Shown here: piece by piece, positions 26,461 to 33,199 of the stretch
How positions within the stretch are numbered: the stretch's first letter is position 1
Layout: every line of letters begins with the position of its first letter
Made by a program: the position numbers and the translations under genes
Source: an uncultured Acidimicrobiales bacterium
Lineage (GTDB): Bacteria > Actinomycetota > Acidimicrobiia > Acidimicrobiales > Aldehydirespiratoraceae
Assembly: GCA_951812975.1 (NCBI GenBank)
Contig: CATOTC010000005.1
Span: 306,773 to 370,772, forward strand
Length of the DNA: 64,000 nucleotides
Reading direction: 5' to 3'
The notes under the pieces: model-generated
Databases searched by the model: none
Told to the model about the DNA's origin: nothing
Seen by the model: the letters and a program-made list of their open reading frames with translations, nothing else

Positions 26461-27272
26461 TGGCGCAGCGTTTCGCCCACAAGGTCGCGCTGGCCACAGG
26501 TTCAACCCAAGGGGTGGGTCAGGCCCTGCTGCAGCGGATGGCTGACGAGGGTCTCGCCGGCGCAGTGGTAACCGGGCGCAACACCGAGCGAGGATCCGCT
26601 GTGCGGGCTGAACTCGAGGCCAAGGGATGTCCGGCGATTTTCGTGCCGGCCGACTTGAGCGACGCGGAGCAGGTGGACGCTCTTATAAGTGCCGCCGACG
26701 AGCGCTTCGGGAGGATCGACCATCTGGCCAACTGCGGGGCGCTCACCGACCGTGGCGACGTCTGGGACACCAGCGTCGAGTTGTTCGACGCGATGATGGC
26801 CGTCAACGCCAGAGCGCCTTTCCAACTCATTCAGGCAGTGGCCCGAATCGCCCGGCGCAACGGAACGCCAGCCTCGGTGGTCAATGTCGGCAGCACCTCG
26901 GCTCACGGCGGGCAGCCTTTCATCACCGCCTACTGCGTCTCCAAGGGCGCGCTGATGACGATGACCAAGAACCTGGCCTACCAGCTGATGCGCCACCGGG
27001 TGCGTGTGGTCACAGTGAACCCGGGCTGGATGGACACGCCCGGTGAAGACGCAACCCAGCGCAGACACCACGGAGCTGTCGACGGCTGGCTCGAAGCCGC
27101 CGCAGCGGTCAGACCTTGGGGGCGCCTGGTGTCGATCGAAGAGCTCGTCAACACGATGGCTTTCGTGCTCAGCGACGAGGCCGGGTTGATGAGCGGGACC
27201 ATCATCGATCTCGACCAGTCCGTGCAGGGAGCTGGCGAGCCGCCCGTTCCGCCCACCGAGTTCGGCCCGTGA
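26460..27272 (+). CDS. Short-chain dehydrogenase/reductase
   Basis: A 270-residue SDR. The cofactor motif is ATGSTQGVGQALL (TGxxxGxG), the structural Asn in LANCGAL is a variant of NNAG, and Y158-C-V-S-K162 gives the catalytic pair with Ser in VGSTSAHG. Start at 26460 is set by the TGATG junction with iolD; the longer in-frame extension lies within iolD. It is followed by a GTGA overlap with the desaturase-Rieske gene. It may oxidise an inositol isomer or recycle a keto intermediate after demethylation. Confidence 0.88.
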   Translation: MAQRFAHKVALATGSTQGVGQALLQRMADEGLAGAVVTGRNTERGSAVRAELEAKGCPAIFVPADLSDAEQVDALISAADERFGRIDHLANCGALTDRGDVWDTSVELFDAMMAVNARAPFQLIQAVARIARRNGTPASVVNVGSTSAHGGQPFITAYCVSKGALMTMTKNLAYQLMRHRVRVVTVNPGWMDTPGEDATQRRHHGAVDGWLEAAAAVRPWGRLVSIEELVNTMAFVLSDEAGLMSGTIIDLDQSVQGAGEPPVPPTEFGP

Positions 27273-28729
27273 CCGCGACGCTGCGCGACTACAGCCTGGC
27301 CGGACCGGAGAACCGGCGCGCCCGCGAAGCAGGGCTGGCCGGCGCACCCTGGTGGAAACCGCCCATCGACGAGGATCGGCTCGTCGAGTTGATGACGCGC
27401 AGCAATGCTCGTGCTGCGCGCGACACCACGCTGTGGCTCGGCGGGATAGTCGCCCTGGCAGTGGTGATCGTGCTCAGCTGGTTCTCCTGGTATTCGTTGC
27501 CGCTGCTGTTCGTCTACGGGGCCCTCTATGGGGGAGCTGCCGACTCACGTTGGCACGAGTGCGGCCACGGCACGGCCTTTAGGTCCACGGCTGCCAACAA
27601 CGTCGTCTACTACATCGCCTCGTTCATGTTGTGGCGCGAGCCCACCATGTGGCGCTGGTCGCACTACCGCCATCACACCGACACGATCATCGTGGGACGC
27701 GACGCCGAGATCATCTTCCCCCGCCCGCCCAGCGTGCGCTCACTCCCCCTCACCTTCTCCAATGTCGTCAACGGACCCAGGATGTTCTGGCGGATGACGA
27801 AGCACGCTGCGGGTCGCATCGATGCTGATGCTGCTGACTTCATCCCCGCCTCTGAGCATCGCCGTCTGATTGTCGAGGACCGGATCTTCGTGGCAGTCGT
27901 CGCCGGGGCAGCCGCTCTGTCTTTGGTCCTGTGGCATCCGTTGCCGGTGCTGCTGGTCGGACTTCCCTCCATCTATGGCGGCTGGCTGGTGGTGTTCTTC
28001 GGGATCACCCAGCACGCCGGCTTGCAGGAGGATGTGCTCGATCATCGGCTGAACACCCGCACGGTCTACATGAACCCGCTGTTCAGGTTCCTGTACTCCA
28101 ACATGAACTATCACATCGAGCACCACCTCTTCCCGGGCGTGCCCTACCACGCGCTGCCCGCACTGCACGAGGAGATCAAGGATTCACTGCCACCGGCTCT
28201 GCCCAGCACCCGGGCGGCCTACCGGGAACTGCTGGGCGCGTTGCGCCAACAGTCGAAGGACCCGTCCTGGGAGCTGCCTGATCGAGGTATTCCCGATGTG
28301 CAGAATGCGGGCCTGAGCCTTGTTGATCACGGCCCGATCGTTCCCGAAGCCGCTCAGACGGCGGTTGCGGGCCATGTCGATCTCGGCGAACTGGATGAGA
28401 TCGCTGTGGGAAGGGCGCGCCGCTGCGATATCGGCGAGCAGACATACGCCCTCTACAGGCTGAGCGAGACCGAGGTCGCCGTGAGCGACGGGCTCTGCAC
28501 CCACGCTGCGGCCCACCTTGCCGAGGGACTGGTCCTCGACGGCGTCATCGAGTGCCCCAAACACAACGGCCGTTTCGATCTGCGAACCGGCGAACCGTTG
28601 CGCAGACCCGTCAAGGACCCCTTGAACATCTATCGCTGCGAGGTCGTCGGGAGCCGGATAGTCGCAGACCTGTCCCCCGCCGAACGGGCAGTCGACGACA
28701 GTCTGATCCAACCGAAGGAGACACCGTGA
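27269..28729 (+). CDS. MocD-MocE-like fusion: membrane desaturase-fold oxygenase with C-terminal Rieske domain
   Basis: A 486-residue fusion. Residues 1-330 form a membrane fatty-acid-desaturase-type di-iron oxygenase with three His boxes: H96-ECG-H100, H132-YR-H135-H136 and H282-IE-H285-H286 in NYHIEHH. Hydrophobic segments occur near 55-90 and 210-245. Residues about 390-475 are a Rieske [2Fe-2S] domain with C410-T-H412 and C429-PK-H432. In rhizobia the separate proteins MocD (oxygenase) and MocE (Rieske ferredoxin) act with MocF reductase on the methyl ether of the rhizopine 3-O-methyl-scyllo-inosamine. A fused version in an iol operon suggests O-demethylation of a methylated inositol. No reductase gene is seen nearby. 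GTG start overlaps the SDR stop. Confidence 0.85.
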   Translation: MTATLRDYSLAGPENRRAREAGLAGAPWWKPPIDEDRLVELMTRSNARAARDTTLWLGGIVALAVVIVLSWFSWYSLPLLFVYGALYGGAADSRWHECGHGTAFRSTAANNVVYYIASFMLWREPTMWRWSHYRHHTDTIIVGRDAEIIFPRPPSVRSLPLTFSNVVNGPRMFWRMTKHAAGRIDADAADFIPASEHRRLIVEDRIFVAVVAGAAALSLVLWHPLPVLLVGLPSIYGGWLVVFFGITQHAGLQEDVLDHRLNTRTVYMNPLFRFLYSNMNYHIEHHLFPGVPYHALPALHEEIKDSLPPALPSTRAAYRELLGALRQQSKDPSWELPDRGIPDVQNAGLSLVDHGPIVPEAAQTAVAGHVDLGELDEIAVGRARRCDIGEQTYALYRLSETEVAVSDGLCTHAAAHLAEGLVLDGVIECPKHNGRFDLRTGEPLRRPVKDPLNIYRCEVVGSRIVADLSPAERAVDDSLIQPKETP

Positions 28730-29027
28730 GCCCGAAGGAGACACCGTGAGCCCGAAGGAGACACCGTGAGCCCGAAGGAGACACCGTGAGCCCGAAGGAG
28801 ACACCGTGAGCCCGAAGGAGACACCGTGAGCCCGAAGGAGACACCGTGAGCCCGAAGGAGACACCGTGAGCAAAGAGGACACCGTGAGCCCGAAGGAGAC
28901 ACCGTGAGCCCGGAGGAGAGACCGTGAACCCGCCCGAAGGAGACACCGTGAGCCCGGAGGAGAGACCGTGAACCCGCAAGAGGCCCTCCCGAAGGAGAGA
29001 TCGTGACGCCGAAGGAGACAACCGTGA
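28712..29027 (+). repeat. Tandem 20-bp repeat carrying RBS and GTG start
   Basis: Eight perfect copies of CCGAAGGAGACACCGTGAGC run from 28712 to 28871, followed by several degenerate copies up to the start of the dehydrogenase gene. Each copy has an AAGGAG ribosome binding site, a 5-base spacer and a GTG start. The first copy contains the last codons and stop of the desaturase-Rieske gene, so the array seems to have expanded from the original gene junction. Confidence 0.95.
28726..29006 (+). other. Chain of overlapping minicistrons linking two operon genes
   Basis: Starts at 28726, 28746, 28766, 28786, 28806, 28826 and 28846 each encode MSPKETP and stop at a TGA overlapping the next GTG (GTGA). 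The chain continues with ORFs starting at 28866 (13 aa), 28904 (MSPEERP), 28924 (15 aa) and 28968 (12 aa), whose stop overlaps GTG 29003 of the dehydrogenase gene. No stop in the chain lacks an overlapping start. This makes an eleven-step termination-reinitiation path between the two proteins. Confidence 0.8.
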
Positions 29028-30037
29028 ACGACGTGCGAGTCGGAGTGCTGGGGGTCGGCCGCATCGGCCAGATGCACTCGGAGCTCATTGCGCGTCGGGC
29101 CGAGGGCGCCTCATTGGTTGCGGTCTACGACGTGTTTGAGGAGGGCGCCCAGAGTGTCGCTGCGGAGTTCGGTGCCCGAGTCGCCGCATCACCCGAGGAG
29201 TTGATCAACGCCGACGACGTCGACGCGATTGCGGTTTGCACGCCGACCGACACCCACATCGACTTTCTGGTCGCCGCGGCCGAGGCGGGCAAGCCGGTGT
29301 TCATTGAGAAGCCCCTCTCGCTCGACCTATCTGAGGTTGAGCGCGGTATCGCAGCGGCGCAGGCCGGCGGGATTAGCGTGCAGGTCGGTTTCAACCGCCG
29401 TTTCGATGCCAGCCACAAGGCGGTGCGAGACACCGTGGCCAGCGGTCAGATAGGCGAGGTGCAGATGGTGCGGATCACCAGCCGTGATCCCGCCCCACCC
29501 CCCATCTCCTATATCGACGGCTCGGGCGGGATCTTCCTGGACATGACCATTCACGACTTCGACATGGCCCGGTACGTGACCGGCAGCGAAGTCGTGGAGG
29601 TCTACGCCACCGGGGCGGTGATGGTTGATCCGGCTATCGGCGAGGCGGGCGACCTCGACACCGTGGTTGTGGTGATGACCCACGAAAACGGTGCGATCAC
29701 CTCCATCGACAACAGCCGTCAGGCTGTGTACGGGTACGACCAGCGGGTTGAGGCGTTCGGTTCGGCAGGGATGGTGGCGTCGGACAATCCGGGTGTCACC
29801 ACCACGTCGAAGCGCACAGCCACAGGCTCGGCGGGCTCGACCATCCCGTACTTCTTCTTGGACCGCTACATCCCTTCGTATCTGGCTGAGTGGACGGATT
29901 TCGTGGCGATGGTCCGCGACGGCGCGCCGTCGCCGGTCACGTTGCACGACGGCCGCGCCCCGCTGGTGATCGGGCTGGCCGCTTGGCGCTCCGTTCACGA
30001 GGGGCGCCCTGTCAAGACCAACGAGATCACGCCATGA
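29003..30037 (+). CDS. iolG: Inositol 2-dehydrogenase (Gfo/Idh/MocA family)
   Basis: A 344-residue NAD-dependent dehydrogenase catalysing the first step, inositol to 2-keto-inositol. The Rossmann loop VGVLGVGRIGQMHSELIA, PVFIEKPLSLDLSEVE (catalytic Lys of EKP), VQVGFNRRFDASHKAV and GGIFLDMTIHDFDMARYVTG (catalytic D-x-x-x-H-D) match IolG very well. Two in-frame GTG starts exist: 29003, which overlaps the last minicistron stop, and 29024, which has AAGGAG 6 bases before it and gives the conventional N-terminus. The latter is probably the main protein start. The stop overlaps iolB (ATGA). Confidence 0.92.
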   Translation: MTPKETTVNDVRVGVLGVGRIGQMHSELIARRAEGASLVAVYDVFEEGAQSVAAEFGARVAASPEELINADDVDAIAVCTPTDTHIDFLVAAAEAGKPVFIEKPLSLDLSEVERGIAAAQAGGISVQVGFNRRFDASHKAVRDTVASGQIGEVQMVRITSRDPAPPPISYIDGSGGIFLDMTIHDFDMARYVTGSEVVEVYATGAVMVDPAIGEAGDLDTVVVVMTHENGAITSIDNSRQAVYGYDQRVEAFGSAGMVASDNPGVTTTSKRTATGSAGSTIPYFFLDRYIPSYLAEWTDFVAMVRDGAPSPVTLHDGRAPLVIGLAAWRSVHEGRPVKTNEITP

Positions 30038-30900
30038 CCCCGACTTCGGCAACTCCGTCAGCCGGTGCAACATCGGGCCCTGTGCGGCCTGCCGACGGCC
30101 CGGGCAGGATCCTCGAGGTCACGCCCGAGACCGCGAACTGGACCTACTTGAGCTTCTCGGTTCATGAACTTGGCGCCGACACGCCGTTCGGCGATTCGGT
30201 CGATGGTCAAGAGACCGCGATCGTGCCGCTGAGCGGGTCCGGTCAGGTTCACGCCGGTGGGGAAGTCTTCGAGTTGGCCCGCTCCTCGGTCTTTGCTCAG
30301 AAACCCCACATCGTCTACGTGCCGCCAGGGGTCGATTTCAACATCGAGAGCAGTGGCTCGTTCACCTGCGCCGTGGGGTCTGCACCTGCGGAGGGGAAGC
30401 TGCCTTTGCGGCTGATCCGCCCCGACGAGATGCGCAGCGAGATCCGCGGCGGAGGGGCGGCGCATCGTCAGGTGGTCCACGCGCTGGCGTCACCGCTGCC
30501 TGCCGAACGACTGATCCTCTATGAGGTGTACGTGCCGCGGGGGACCTGGTCCGGTTGGCCTCCCCACTGCCACGACGGGCGCGACGGATCGCCGTACCTT
30601 GAGGAGGTCTACTACTTCCGCCTCGACCGGCCCGAAGGGTATGCGCAGCACCGGAATTGGCGTGACGACGAGAGTTTCGACGAGACCCTGGTGATCAACG
30701 ACGGTGACGTGGCCCTTGTGCCGAAGGGCTACCACACGTCGGTGGCTTGCCCCGGCTCGAACATGTACTTCCTCAACTATCTGGCCGGCGAGCTCGAGGG
30801 CGACGAGCGTGCCACTCCCCCGTGCTTCGCTGCTGAGCACACCTGGATCGAGAGCGACTGGACCGCGGGCGAGTGGGGTCTGCCGGTGGTCACCTCATGA
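30034..30900 (+). CDS. iolB: 5-deoxy-glucuronate isomerase
   Basis: A 288-residue cupin-type isomerase that converts 5-deoxy-glucuronate to 5-dehydro-2-deoxygluconate. The metal-binding region WPPHCHDGRDGSPYLEEVYY and the later PKGYHTSVACPGSNMYFLNY are characteristic of IolB. The N-terminus has a short Ala/Ser/Thr-rich extension before the bicupin fold. The start at 30034 follows from the ATGA overlap with iolG. Its own stop overlaps a minicistron leading to the aldolase gene. Confidence 0.95.
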   Translation: MTPTSATPSAGATSGPVRPADGPGRILEVTPETANWTYLSFSVHELGADTPFGDSVDGQETAIVPLSGSGQVHAGGEVFELARSSVFAQKPHIVYVPPGVDFNIESSGSFTCAVGSAPAEGKLPLRLIRPDEMRSEIRGGGAAHRQVVHALASPLPAERLILYEVYVPRGTWSGWPPHCHDGRDGSPYLEEVYYFRLDRPEGYAQHRNWRDDESFDETLVINDGDVALVPKGYHTSVACPGSNMYFLNYLAGELEGDERATPPCFAAEHTWIESDWTAGEWGLPVVTS

Positions 30901-30940
30901 GCCTCGCGATGAGCTTCGCTCCATGAGTCTTACTCCATGA
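30897..30940 (+). other. Two-step minicistron relay before the aldolase gene
   Basis: ATG 30897 overlaps the iolB stop and encodes MSLAMSFAP; its TGA overlaps ATG 30923, which encodes MSLTP; that TGA overlaps ATG 30937 of the aldolase. The three ATG sites at 30909, 30923 and 30937 lie in imperfect 14-bp repeats. No ribosome binding site is visible between them, so handover would rely on reinitiation by terminating ribosomes. Confidence 0.65.
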
Positions 30941-31797
30941 GCCTCGACGGCATCTCGCACAACGGGCGGTTCTGCGTTCTGGCGATCGACCATCGCGACT
31001 CGCTGCGCAAGTTCCTGTCGCCTGATGACCTCGATGCTGTCTCTTCCGACGAGCTGACCTCTCTCAAGGTGGACATCGTGGGAGAGCTGGCGCCGATGGC
31101 TACCGGGGTCATGCTCGAGCCCGAGTATTCGATCCCCCAGGTCGCCGACGCCGGTGCCCTGCCCTCAGGGGTAGGTTTCGTGGCTGCGCTCGAGGCTCAG
31201 GGCTATCTCGGCGATCTGGGTTCTGCGCCGACCACAGTGCTCGACGGCTGGTCTGTCGAGGCCGCGGCGGCCTGTGGGGCTGCCGCAGCCAAGCTGCTGC
31301 TGCCGTATCACCCGGACCGGGCGTTGGCGGCCGCGCAGCGGACGGTGGCCTCAGAGGTGATCGCCGAATGCCGCCGGGTTGAGATCCCGCTGGTCCTCGA
31401 ACCGCTGTTCTACGATCTCGACAGTCCCGGCGACCGGCGCCGCGTGGTGATCGAGACGGCCCGCGAGTTCGCCTCTGCCGACCCGCATTTGCTGAAGCTC
31501 CCGTTCCCTGTCGATCCGGCCGTCGAGCCCGATCGCAATGTTTGGCTCGATGCTTGTGAGGAGATGAACGCTCTGATCCCAATGCCGTGGGCGCTGCTCT
31601 CTGGCGGAGGTGGCTTCGAGTCGTTCTTCGCGCAGGTCGAGGTGGCACTAGAGGCCGGGGCGTCCGGTTGCATGGTCGGCCGTGCCCTCTGGGGAGAGGC
31701 CGCCCGAGCCTTCAGCACCGACCGCCCCACAATCCTCAAGTCCCAAACCGCCCCCCGCCTGTCCCGCCTCCACTCCCTGGTCTGCAACCCGTCCTAG
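30937..31797 (+). CDS. LacD-like class I aldolase, predicted IolJ replacement
   Basis: A 286-residue TIM-barrel protein resembling tagatose-1,6-bisphosphate aldolase (LacD/DeoC group). It has VLAIDHRDSLRKFLSP at the start, a Lys in HLLKLPFPVD in the position of the Schiff-base Lys, ALLSGGGGFESFFAQVEVAL for phosphate binding, and ASGCMVGRALWGEA. As the last gene of the inositol operon it is placed to split 6-phospho-5-dehydro-2-deoxygluconate into dihydroxyacetone phosphate and malonate semialdehyde. Bacillus uses a class II enzyme (IolJ) for this step, so a class I enzyme would be a replacement. Function inferred from context. Confidence 0.78.
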   Translation: MSLDGISHNGRFCVLAIDHRDSLRKFLSPDDLDAVSSDELTSLKVDIVGELAPMATGVMLEPEYSIPQVADAGALPSGVGFVAALEAQGYLGDLGSAPTTVLDGWSVEAAAACGAAAAKLLLPYHPDRALAAAQRTVASEVIAECRRVEIPLVLEPLFYDLDSPGDRRRVVIETAREFASADPHLLKLPFPVDPAVEPDRNVWLDACEEMNALIPMPWALLSGGGGFESFFAQVEVALEAGASGCMVGRALWGEAARAFSTDRPTILKSQTAPRLSRLHSLVCNPS

Positions 31798-31869
31798 ATG
31801 GGCGGTCTTAGGGCGTTAGCGGGAACGCTCGAGATTCCGGCGATGGCTGCGATCTTCCGTGCCGTCACG

Positions 31870-32139
31870 TCAAGGCGACCCCGACGGCAGGGGCACCTTC
31901 CACTCCAGCAGGTCGAGCACGACCCCGTCGGGGGCGTCATCCCCGGCCATGATCCAGGCGTCCCACTGCACCTGCTCCAGGCCGAACGCCCCTCCCGGCT
32001 GGGGCTGCTCCGGCCGGGTGCGAACCGCCGTCTTCAACCCCACCAGATCGCCATAGAACCTCAGCGACCGCTCCAGATCAGAACAGTTGATGTTGACATG
32101 AAAAAACCGCAAAGATCCCACTCTCACGGAATTCTGCAT
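31870..32139 (-). pseudogene. Truncated VOC/glyoxalase-family protein
   Basis: An 89-residue minus-strand ORF beginning MQNSVRVGSLRFFHVNINCS with the beta-alpha-beta pattern of the vicinal-oxygen-chelate fold (SDLERSLRFYGDLVGLKTAV, then VVLDLLEWKVPLP). Members normally have at least 115-130 residues with a second metal-binding half; here it stops just after the first half, and no continuation is visible in other frames downstream. It is likely a remnant or very short variant. It is convergent with the aldolase gene. Confidence 0.6.
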
Positions 32140-32192
32140 AACACAGTTCGTACCCGCGACCGGGCGATACTCCGTACTCGAAGCGGCCCGTA

Positions 32193-32612
32193 CTACTCCG
32201 CGGGGTCTCGGAGCGCGATCAGGCGTGTCCGTGACGCCCAGTCTTTGATTTCGGCGTCGAAAGTCGCCAGTTTCATTCCGGTTCGCATGGCTGTGGCGAC
32301 GATCAGTTGATCCGCGGGGCCGCGATGAAACCCCGAGTTCATCAGGAGGACCGACTCGACGGCGAGCTCACCGTCGATGGGTATCTCCAGCAGTCCGGAC
32401 ATCAGGCGTTCAGCACGCCAGGTTGCCGGGTGGCAGCCGAGATCGATCCGTCTGTGGTGATGCAGCCTGGTCGTCTCCATGAATGTGACGGCTGAGACGG
32501 CGACATCGCCGTTGTCCAGCCCGGTCTCGACAGCCTGTTTGAACGACTCACCGATGTGTGGGCTGTCGGTTGCCAACCGCAGCAGGACATTGGTGTCCAA
32601 TAGCATGCTCAC
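32193..32612 (-). CDS. vapC: PIN-domain toxin VapC
   Basis: A 139-residue PIN-domain ribonuclease. Acidic residues sit in the usual places: D in MLLDTNVLLRLA, E in AVTFMETTRLHH, and D in RGPADQLIVATAM plus LATFDAEI. Its start overlaps the antitoxin stop by 4 bases, giving the antitoxin-toxin order typical of these modules. It probably cleaves RNA when the antitoxin is degraded. Confidence 0.88.
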   Translation of the reverse strand: MSMLLDTNVLLRLATDSPHIGESFKQAVETGLDNGDVAVSAVTFMETTRLHHHRRIDLGCHPATWRAERLMSGLLEIPIDGELAVESVLLMNSGFHRGPADQLIVATAMRTGMKLATFDAEIKDWASRTRLIALRDPAE

Positions 32613-32923
32613 TGGTATTGCTCTGGGTTGAGCAGCTCGTCAGGGCGTTCGATTACGTCCCAGTCCTCTATTGGTATGGCGGGGTCGCTGTCGATGTCTG
32701 CCAGTATCTGAAGCTGGTCGACGCACGATCCAACGAGATTGGGACGTTCCGTTCGTACTGGGCTGATTCGCACCACCGGGCGGCGGTGCTTCGTCACGAT
32801 GATCTCGGTGCCGGTCTCGTGCACCTCGTCCATCAGGCGCAGACAGTGGGTCTTGAATTCGCCTGCCGCCAAGACTCGCTCGGCAGGCCGGAAGCGTGCA
32901 CCTTTTTCCGGTTCAGTGTCCAT
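32609..32923 (-). CDS. Phd/YefM-type antitoxin
   Basis: A 104-residue protein with the Phd/YefM DNA-binding fold: a helix-strand start (FRPAERVLAAGEFKTHCLRLMDEV) followed by GTEIIVTKHRRPVVRISP, the hallmark of the family. The C-terminal tail IEDWDVIERPDELLNPEQY is the likely toxin-wrapping segment. It should repress its own promoter, where paired CTATAG sites lie at 32931 and 32951. Confidence 0.88.
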   Translation of the reverse strand: MDTEPEKGARFRPAERVLAAGEFKTHCLRLMDEVHETGTEIIVTKHRRPVVRISPVRTERPNLVGSCVDQLQILADIDSDPAIPIEDWDVIERPDELLNPEQYQ

Positions 32924-32930
32924 CCCAGAA

Positions 32931-32956
32931 CTATAGTCATATTTTTATGGCTATAG
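32931..32956. promoter_or_regulatory. Probable operator/promoter of the Phd-VapC pair
   Basis: Two CTATAG palindromes at 32931-32936 and 32951-32956 are exactly 20 bp apart, hence on the same face of the helix. The stretch 32929-32972 is A/T-rich in an otherwise GC-rich window and starts 8 bases upstream of the antitoxin ATG. This fits a dimer-of-dimers autoregulatory site. Confidence 0.5.
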
Positions 32957-33038
32957 TAAAATTTAATAGGCGTATCACCGTTGCTGTGTCGGAAGCGCAG
33001 CCCCCTAGACAAGACCCGCCCCACCCGCCGGGATTCTG

Positions 33039-33056
33039 TACTCGGAAACCCGAGTA
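33039..33056. promoter_or_regulatory. Inverted repeat upstream of the MFS gene
   Basis: TACTCGG and CCGAGTA form a perfect 7-bp inverted repeat around AAAC. A further half-site-like TACTCGG lies near 33173. Located between the toxin-antitoxin unit and the MFS transporter, it may be a regulator site for the transporter; no regulator gene is adjacent. Confidence 0.35.
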
Positions 33057-33199
33057 TGGGTTATGCCGCCGATTCTCGCTTTGAACGCAACCGGAGACTG
33101 CTGACCCGGGCTGACAAAATCTGACCTGTGTCGCGAAGTGGGTAGTAGTGTTGGCGAGCTTGGGGTCTTACTCGGGGTAGAGCCGATACTGCCGCGCTA

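Noticed and set aside
27116..27268. Longer N-terminal extension of the desaturase-Rieske protein
   Set aside because: The extension lies wholly within the SDR gene in another frame and lacks family similarity; the GTGA overlap gives a better start.
28712..29027. CRISPR array or phage attachment site for the short repeats
   Set aside because: Repeats are directly adjacent with no spacers and carry translation signals; no cas or integrase gene is present.
28184..29077. Long minus-strand ORF of 297 codons across the 20-bp repeat array
   Set aside because: Its repeated Ser/Leu/Gly sequence is the antisense reading of the minicistron repeats and of the Rieske domain; the plus-strand genes have clear motifs.
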